Shown here: piece after piece, positions 57,209-64,000 of the stretch | Numbering within the stretch: the first letter of the stretch is position 1 | How the letters are laid out: each line of letters begins with the position of its first letter | Assembly: GCF_030269645.1 (NCBI RefSeq) | Contig: NZ_BSTR01000025.1 | Location: 1-64,000 of the forward strand | Length of the DNA: 64,000 nt | Direction: 5' to 3' | Source of the DNA: Actinokineospora sp. NBRC 105648 | GTDB taxonomy: Bacteria; Actinomycetota; Actinomycetes; Mycobacteriales; Pseudonocardiaceae | Program-made: the position numbers and the translations under genes | Notes under the pieces: model-generated | The model's database searches: none | Told to the model about the DNA's origin: nothing | The model's input: the letters and a program-made list of their open reading frames with translations, nothing else

Positions 57209-60200
57209 GAGCTCCACTCCGAATCGAACTCGTCGAGCTCGTCTTGGGACAGGTCAGCGAAGGTGAGGTCCGAGGGGGTGTGGCCACCCGCGCCCGCCTC
57301 GGCGTGCCGGGCCAGCGCCCGCAGCGCGTCGAACCAGGCGTGCGCCAGCTCGCGGGCGTCGGGCTCGGCGACGACCGCGCCGCCCCAGGCCCAGGTGGCC
57401 GAGAGCCGCGGCCCGTCGGGACCGTCGAGGGTGATGGCGTTGACCTGCAGGGCGTGCGAGATGGGCAGCTCGGGGTCGACGGCGCCGCCGAGCCCGGTCC
57501 CGGCCCAGTCGCCGTGCTGCTCGGCCCCGATGTCGAACCGGCCCAGGTAGTTGACCAGGACGTCCCTCGGCGGCAGGTCGTGGTCGCCGAGGCCGAAACC
57601 GATGCCGTTGTCCGGGATAGCGCGCAGGTGCTCCTTGACCCGCTTGACCGCCTCGCCCGCCGCGTGGCCGCCGGTCAGCGCGTCTGCCACGTCGATGCTG
57701 TGCAGGTCGAGGCGGACCGGGTAGACGGTGGTGAACCAGCCGACCGTTCGGGACAGCTCCGTCCCCGGCACGGCTTGCTCTTCGCGGCCGTGACCCTCGA
57801 CGTCGACCACCCGGGCGAGATTGCCCCGCGTGTGCGCGATGGCGAGCGCCAGTCCGGCCAAGAGGACGTCGTTGACGGTGCCGTGGAAGAGGTCCGGCAA
57901 CGTGGTGAGCAGCGGCAGGGTTTCCTCGGTGGTGAGCTCCAGCTTGAACTCCCGTCCGGTGTGGACGGTGTCGGCACCGGTGATCGGGCGGCTCGCGAGG
58001 ACCTGCCCGGTGCAGTCGGCGAGGCTCCGCCAGTGCTCGCCATCGGGGTTGGAGGCACGCAAACCAATGGCCCACTGGCGGAAGGAGGTGCCGATGGGGT
58101 CGAGCGGCTCGCCCCGGTATGCCTTGACCAGGTCCGGTTCCAGCACTCGCCAGGACACCCCGTCGACCACGAGGTGGTGGGCGACAAGCAGCACCTTGCC
58201 CTGGCCGCCGGCGCGGTCGAGCCACACCACCCGCAGCATGACGCCCTTCCGCGGGTCCAACTCATCGGCTACCGCCGACGCCAGTTCCTCGTCGGTCCGC
58301 CCGGTCGCGTCGATTCTCGACACGTCCGGCGCAGTGGCGTGCTCGGGGACTTCGAGCCCTTCGTCAGTGAGCCGCGCGCGCAGGATGTGGTGCGTGTCAA
58401 GCAATGCGGTGACGGCCTGCTCCAGTTTGGCGAGGTCCAGGTCCTTGGGTGCGTTCAACAACCGGGCCTGTGCGAACTTCGCGATCGGCCCGCCGCGGCG
58501 CAACGTGTCCCGCATGATCGGCGTGAACGGCACCAGCCCGATGCTCGCCCCCACCTCCTCGACCGCGGCCACCGCGTCGACCTCGACGACCAGCGCCAGG
58601 CCGGCGACCGTGCGCCGCTCGAACACATCTCGCGAGGAGAACCGCAATCCCGCCGCACGAGCGCGGGCCACCAGTTGGATGGACACGATGCTGTCACCGC
58701 CGAGGGTGAAGAAGTCGTCGTCGACCCCGACGTTGGGGAGCCCGAGCACCGCCGCGACCAGTTCGGCCAGGGTTCGCTCCACATCGGACTCCGCCGCGCG
58801 GTCGCCGACCAAGGCAGCGAAGTCCGGGTCCGGCAACGCCTTTCGATCGGTCTTGCCGCTCGGGGTGAGCGGGATCTGCTCCAGCGTCACGAACGCCGAG
58901 GGCACCATGTGCTCCGGCAGCACGCGTCGCAGCGCCTCTCGGACGTCGTCGTGCTCGGCGTGGTTGCGGTTGGCGTGGTTGCGGTTGGCGTGATCGTGGT
59001 CGGCGCTGCCGACCAGGTAGCCGATGAGCCGGTCATCCCGGACCACGACGACCGCCCGCTCCACACCGTCCACTGCGGACAGTGCGGCCTCGATCTCGCC
59101 CAACTCGATCCGGAAGCCGCGCAGCTTCACCTGCTCGTCCGCCCGGCCGAGGTAGTCCACCGAACCATCGGGGTGCCAACGCGCGACATCCCCCGTGCGA
59201 TAAAGCCGCTGCCCCTTGTTGAACGGGTCGGCCACAAACCGCTCAGCGGTCAGACCCGGCCGATTGAGATATCCCCGAGCAAGCTGGACGCCCGCGAGGT
59301 AAAGCTCACCAGCACCACCGACCGGCACGGGCCGCAGGAATCCATCGAGCACATACAGCCGCGTATTCCACACCGGCCGCCCAATAGACACCCGACCAAC
59401 ATCGACCCGCGTCGCAGTCACATCGACAGAGGCTTCAGTGGGTCCGTACAGGTTATGCAACTCAGCACCCGAGACAGCGACAAACTCGTCCCTGAGGTCG
59501 TCGGGCAGCGCCTCCCCAGAACACAGCACACGCCGAAGTCCCTTGGCCTGCAACGCGACTGGCACGAACGCGCGCAGCATCGAAGGCACGAAATGCACCG
59601 TGGTGACACTGTGCCGCTCAATCACCTCAGCCAAATACGCAGGATCCCGATGCCCACCCGGCTTGGCCACCACAAGAGTCGCCCCAACCACCAACGGCCA
59701 GAAAAACTCCCACACCGACACATCAAAACTCGCCGGAGTCTTCTGCAGAACCCGCTCACCCCGAGCAAGCCCATACTCACCCTGCATCCACAACAACCGG
59801 TTAACAATCCCCGACTGCCCCACCACAACACCCTTGGGCCGCCCCGTCGACCCCGACGTATAAATCACATACGCCGCACCACCCCCCGACTCACCCCCTA
59901 CACCAACCCATCCTCTCCCGCCATCCCCACCACTCCCACCATCCAGCCAGCTCCCGCCGTCCACACCACTTCCAAGATCATCCCCCACCCCCAGGGCAGC
60001 CCCCGCCCTCCCAGGGGGGCGGCCCACTTCCAGCTTACTAGCCGCGCCCGGCGCAGCGAAAGCCCCGCCTGTCAACCCTGTGGACAACTCGCCCTGTGGA
60101 TAACCAAAAGCACGATCGCCGACCCCGGGTCCATCATGGTCAGACCAACCGGAAAGGGCCACCCCATGATCATCCACAAGCACCGTCGCGCAGTCCTGAG

Positions 60201-63200
60201 CAGACCCGGCGACCACCACCACCGGCCGCGCGTCGGCGATCATCATCGCGAGCCGCTCGGCCGGGTATTCCGGATCCAGCGGCAAATAGGCCGCACCGGC
60301 CCGCTGCACGGCCAGCAACGCCACGACCAACGCGGCCGACCGCTCCAGCGACACGCCGACGATCGTCCCCGCGACCACCCCGTGTTCCCGCAGCACCAAC
60401 GCCAGAGCGTCCACCCGCGCGGCCAACTCCCGATAGGACAACGAGGCCCCACCGTCGACCACCAAAGCCACACCATCCGGGTCCGCGGCCGCCCGTGCGG
60501 CGAACAGCGCCGGAATGGTCGTCGCGGGCAGTTCCACAGCAGCGCCCTGCCAACCGCGCACCACAAGATCGCGCTCGGCCGCGGGCAACAGGTCGACCGC
60601 GTGCACCGGCCGCCCCAGATCGTCGGCGATCGTCTCCAACGCACGCGCGACCCGCCGCAGCAGGGCGTTCGCGGCATCAGCGCCGACCACATCCGGCCGG
60701 AAGCGCAACGTCAGCGTGGTCGAAGCCCCCGGCAACACGAGAAGGGTCAACGGGTAGTGCGTGGCGTCGCGACCGACGACCTCGGTCACGACCAGCCCCG
60801 CCGCGGACTCGGCGCGCGCCAACGCCTCCGAGTCCACCGGGTAGCTCTCGAACACGGTCAACGTGTCGAACAGCTCCCCGATCCCGACCACGCGCTGGAT
60901 GTCGGCAAGCCCGACGTGCTGGTGGTCCAACAGCGCCGACTGTTCGCGGTGCAGTCGGGCCAGCAGCTCGCCCAACGGCTCGGCCGGGTCGAGCCGCACC
61001 CGCACGGGCACGGTGTTGATGAACAGACCGACCATCGACTCCGCGCCCGCCACCGACCCGTCGCGCCCGGACACGGTCGCGCCGAACACGACGTCGCGGC
61101 GGCCGGTCCACTGCGACAGCACCAAGCCCCACGCCGCCTGCACGGCCGCGTTCACCGTGACCCCGACCCGCCGCACCGCCGCGGTGAGTCGAGCGGTCAC
61201 CTCAGCAGGGAGGTCGATATCCAGCTGCTCCGGTAGCACCCCCGCGCGTGCCGCGTCCGGCGCGACGATCGTCGGCTCGTCGAGTCCGGCGAGCGCGGTC
61301 CGCCACGCAGTCTCCGCGGCGGCGCCGTCTCGCGTCGCCAGGTCGGCGAGGTGCGAGCGGTAGGGGGGAACAGCGGGCAGCGAGTCACCTGCGTACAACG
61401 CGAACAGCTCACGGGCCAGCAGCGGTGTCGACCAGCCGTCCAGGATGGCGTGGTGGTTGGTCAGCACCAGCCGCGAGGTGTCCGGGCCGAGTCGGATGAG
61501 CAGGAACCGCAGCAGCGGACCGGCGGCCAGGTCGAACCTGGTGGCCCGCTCGGCGTCGACGAGGCGCGCGGTCTCGGTCTCGTCGGCCGTCACCTGCCGC
61601 CACGGCACCGTGGTCCGGCGGGCGATGACCTGCGCCACCGTGCCGGACGCCAGCGCCGGGAACGACGCTCGCAGCGTGTCGTGCCGGTCCACCAGGGCCT
61701 GCGCCGCGGCGCGCAGCCGTGCGCCGTCGACCTCGCCGGTCAGCGAGAGCACCTGCTGCGTGGTGTAGACGTCCACTGTGGACTCGTCGAACCGGGACAG
61801 GAACAGCAGACCGGCCTGCAACGGCGTGGTCGGCCACACATCGGCCACGTCCGGGTGCCGCGCGTCGACCTCGTCCACCTCGTCCTGGGTGAGTCCGGCC
61901 AGCGGCCAGTCCGACGGCGAGTGGCCGCCGACCGGTCGCTGGGCGAGCTCGCCCAGGGCGGCGGCCCAGCGGTCCGCCAGCCCCCGGACCGTGGCGTCGG
62001 CCACCGCGCCGACCCAGGCCCAGTGGGCCACGAGCACCGGACCGTCGGCACCCTCCTCGACGAGGACGTTCACCGCGATCGGGTGCCCCACCGGCAGGTC
62101 CAGGTCCGCGCCGCCCGCCAGCGTCGCGGCCTCGGGTGCACCCGCCCACTCACCGGACTCGCCCACGCCGATGCGGCCGAGGTAGTTGAACAGCACGTCC
62201 CGCCGGGGCGCCGCGATGTCCAGCAGCCCGAATCCGAGCCCGTCCCCCGGTACCGCGCGCACGGCGTCCTTGACCCGCTTGAGGGTCGCGCTGACGTCGG
62301 CACCGAGCTCGAGCCGGACGGGGTGGATCTCGGTGAACCAGCCCACCGTGTCGGTCGGGTCGAGCCCGGCGACCTCCGCACGCCCATGCCCCTCCACGTC
62401 GACCACGAGGGTCTCCCCGGCGGCCCAGGCCAGCCCGGCCAGCAGGACCTCCGTGGCGCCGGTGTGGAACAGCGCGGGCAACCCGGTGATCAACCGCTGG
62501 GCGTCCGGGATCCGCACCGTCAGCGATTGCCCCAACCCGACTGTGTCCGTGGTCGGGTCCAGGGCCCGCGTGCTCAGCGAAGCCCCGGGGAGCACGATCC
62601 GCTCCCACGCCTCCCGCTCCACCTCCAGGTCGGCAGCACGCGCACGAGTGGCCGTGGCCCAACCGCGGAACGACACAGCAGCGGGCTCCAGTCGCTCCCC
62701 GCGCGTGGCCGAGGCCAGCGCAGGGATCAGGACCCGCCACGAGACCCCGTCAATCACGAAGTGGTGAGCCACCACCAGCAACCGTCCGGGTTCGCCGGGC
62801 CCGCGGTCGAACCAAACAACCTGGAGCACGCGCCCCACCGCCGGGTCCAGCGCCGCGACGGCCGCTTCGGCCGCGACCGCCAACCGGTCTGTCCACTGCG
62901 GACCGTAGACACCGGCGGCATCCACCCTGGTCACCACGTCCGCCGCAGGTTCGGCACCGACGACCAGCGAGTCGCCGGTGAACCGCGCCCTCAGCACCGG
63001 GTGCGCCGCCACGACCGCGTCCACCGCGGCGACGAGCCGGTCAAGGGTCAACTCCGCCGGACTGGTCACCAACCGCGACTGGTGGAACCGGTTGATCGGT
63101 CCGCCTCGACTGACCAGTTCACGCATGACGGGCGTCAACGGGATCACGCCCACCGCCGAGTCGTCAGTCCGCCGCACGGCGACGCCGAACTCGGCCACCC

Positions 63201-64000
63201 GGGCCATCTCGGCGACCGTGCGCGCCTCAAAGACCTGTCGGGTGGTCAAGCGGATCTCCGCGGCCCGAGCGCGCGCGACCAGCTGCATTGACACGATGCT
63301 GTCGCCACCGAGGGTGAAGAAGTCGTCGTCCGCACCCACCTCGGGCAGGCCCAACACCGCGGCGACCAGACTGGCCAGTGCGGCTTCAGCGGCGTCCCGG
63401 GGCGCCCTGGTGATCACCACAGCGCGATCCGGTTCGGGCAGTGCCGCGCGGTCCACCTTGCCGTTCACCGTGGTGGGCAGGGAATCCAGCAGCACGAACG
63501 CCGACGGCACCATGTACTCCGGCAGCGCGCTCTTCGCCCACCCGGCCAACTCGTCGACAGACAGCGCCTGCTCCGGCACGACATAGGCCGCCAGGTACGG
63601 CGCGGGCGACTTGCGCACCGTGACCACGGCCCGCCGCACAGCCGGGTGGGCCGACAGCGCGGACTCGACCTCTTCCAGCTCCAGCCGCATGCCGCGGATC
63701 TTGACCTGGTTGTCCGCCCGTCCGACGAAGTCCAGCGACCCGTCGGCGTTCCACCGCGCCAGGTCGCCGGTGCGGTAGAGGCGGGCCCCGGCCGGACCGT
63801 ACGGGTCAGCCACGAACCGCGCCGCCGTCAGCCCAGGGGCACCGACGTATCCGCGCCCGAGGAGGTAACCCCCCGCGTAGAGCTCGCCCGTGCGCCCCAC
63901 CGGCACCGGCCGCATGTGCGGGTCGAGCACGTAGAGGCGGGTGTTGGGGTTCGGTTTGCCGATGGAGGTGGCGATCCGCTCCGCGGTGTCCCGGTAGACC
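57205..64000 (-). CDS. NRPS, 5' end missing: ...A-T-E, C-A(Ser)-T-E
   Basis: The first NRPS of the line; about 2264 residues are visible and the start lies beyond the right edge. From the edge: C-terminal part of an A domain ([34 protein letters not shown]), T with [10 protein letters not shown], and E with [11 protein letters not shown]; then C with [14 protein letters not shown] with [10 protein letters not shown], and E with [12 protein letters not shown]. The complete A pocket reads DVWHLSLVDK, the serine code, so D-serine is predicted. This A domain (about 59200-60160) uses NNG/NNT codons unlike the rest and has a ~90-residue Gly-rich insertion before YTSGSTG. The first A resembles the hydroxyornithine A domain of the last synthetase, which suggests but does not prove that substrate. 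Confidence 0.93.
58955..59000. repeat. Short tandem repeat in the serine module
   Basis: The 15-base unit GCGTGGTTGCGGTTG occurs two to three times, encoding [14 protein letters not shown] in the C-terminal lobe of the A domain. It stays in frame. Confidence 0.7.

Noticed and set aside
59438-61236. Plus-strand frames rich in Thr/Pro/Arg opposite the serine A domain
   Set aside because: They are caused by the altered codon use of the minus-strand gene and show no domains or ribosome binding site.

Overview
The window is high-GC DNA with strong third-position G/C bias, GTG and TTG starts, short ATGA/GTGA gene overlaps, lipoprotein and secretion signals, and DmdR/IdeR-type iron boxes. This fits a filamentous actinomycete, plausibly of the Pseudonocardiaceae; the genus is not determined. 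No rRNA, tRNA, CRISPR or transposase was seen.

Layout. (1) 1-407: end of a palindromic repeat element and degenerate ~27-base repeats. (2) 408-8617: an SPFH/slipin membrane protein, divergent from a tight stress/fermentation operon of phosphoketolase, acetate kinase, Mg-type P-ATPase and a tandem universal stress protein. (3) 8640-9270: a second copy of the element, with two self-palindromic arms facing each other. (4) 9316-14627: a minus-strand cell-surface locus with a WxL-like protein, a DUF916-type WxL-interacting membrane protein and a seven-bladed FG-GAP propeller with a WxL-like tail, then a lipoprotein and an Amidase_6 enzyme. (5) 15229-28000: a cobalamin regulon of three same-strand transcription units, each with its own cobalamin riboswitch: metE, a transcobalamin-alpha-like secreted protein, and a six-gene operon holding a second alpha-like protein, two beta(DUF4430)-like proteins and a complete ECF importer (T, fused A-A', S). 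A decayed fragment of NRPS gene lies between the first two units. (6) 28080-28860: third copy of the palindromic element with repeats and a low-complexity tract. (7) 28890-64000: an iron-regulated siderophore cluster.

The siderophore cluster has a 2,3-dihydroxybenzoate (DHB) operon (dehydrogenase, DHB-AMP ligase, isochorismatase, stand-alone aryl carrier protein), a siderophore-interacting reductase divergent from a siderophore-binding lipoprotein, and three overlapping NRPS genes on the minus strand whose first gene runs off the right edge. The visible line reads [A]-T-E, C-A(Ser)-T-E / C-A(Thr)-T-E, C-A(basic)-T-E / C-A(basic)-T-E, C-A(basic)-T, C-A(hydroxyornithine)-T, C-A(Gly)-T-TE. The inferred product is a DHB-capped, D-residue-rich mixed catecholate-hydroxamate peptide siderophore. 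Isochorismate synthase, ornithine N-hydroxylase, MbtH protein and siderophore permease genes are not in the window.

The most unusual signals are the nested-hairpin element with compensatory base changes between copies, the split transcobalamin-like cobalamin capture system, the NRPS fossil, and the serine A domain with foreign codon use and a Gly-rich insertion.
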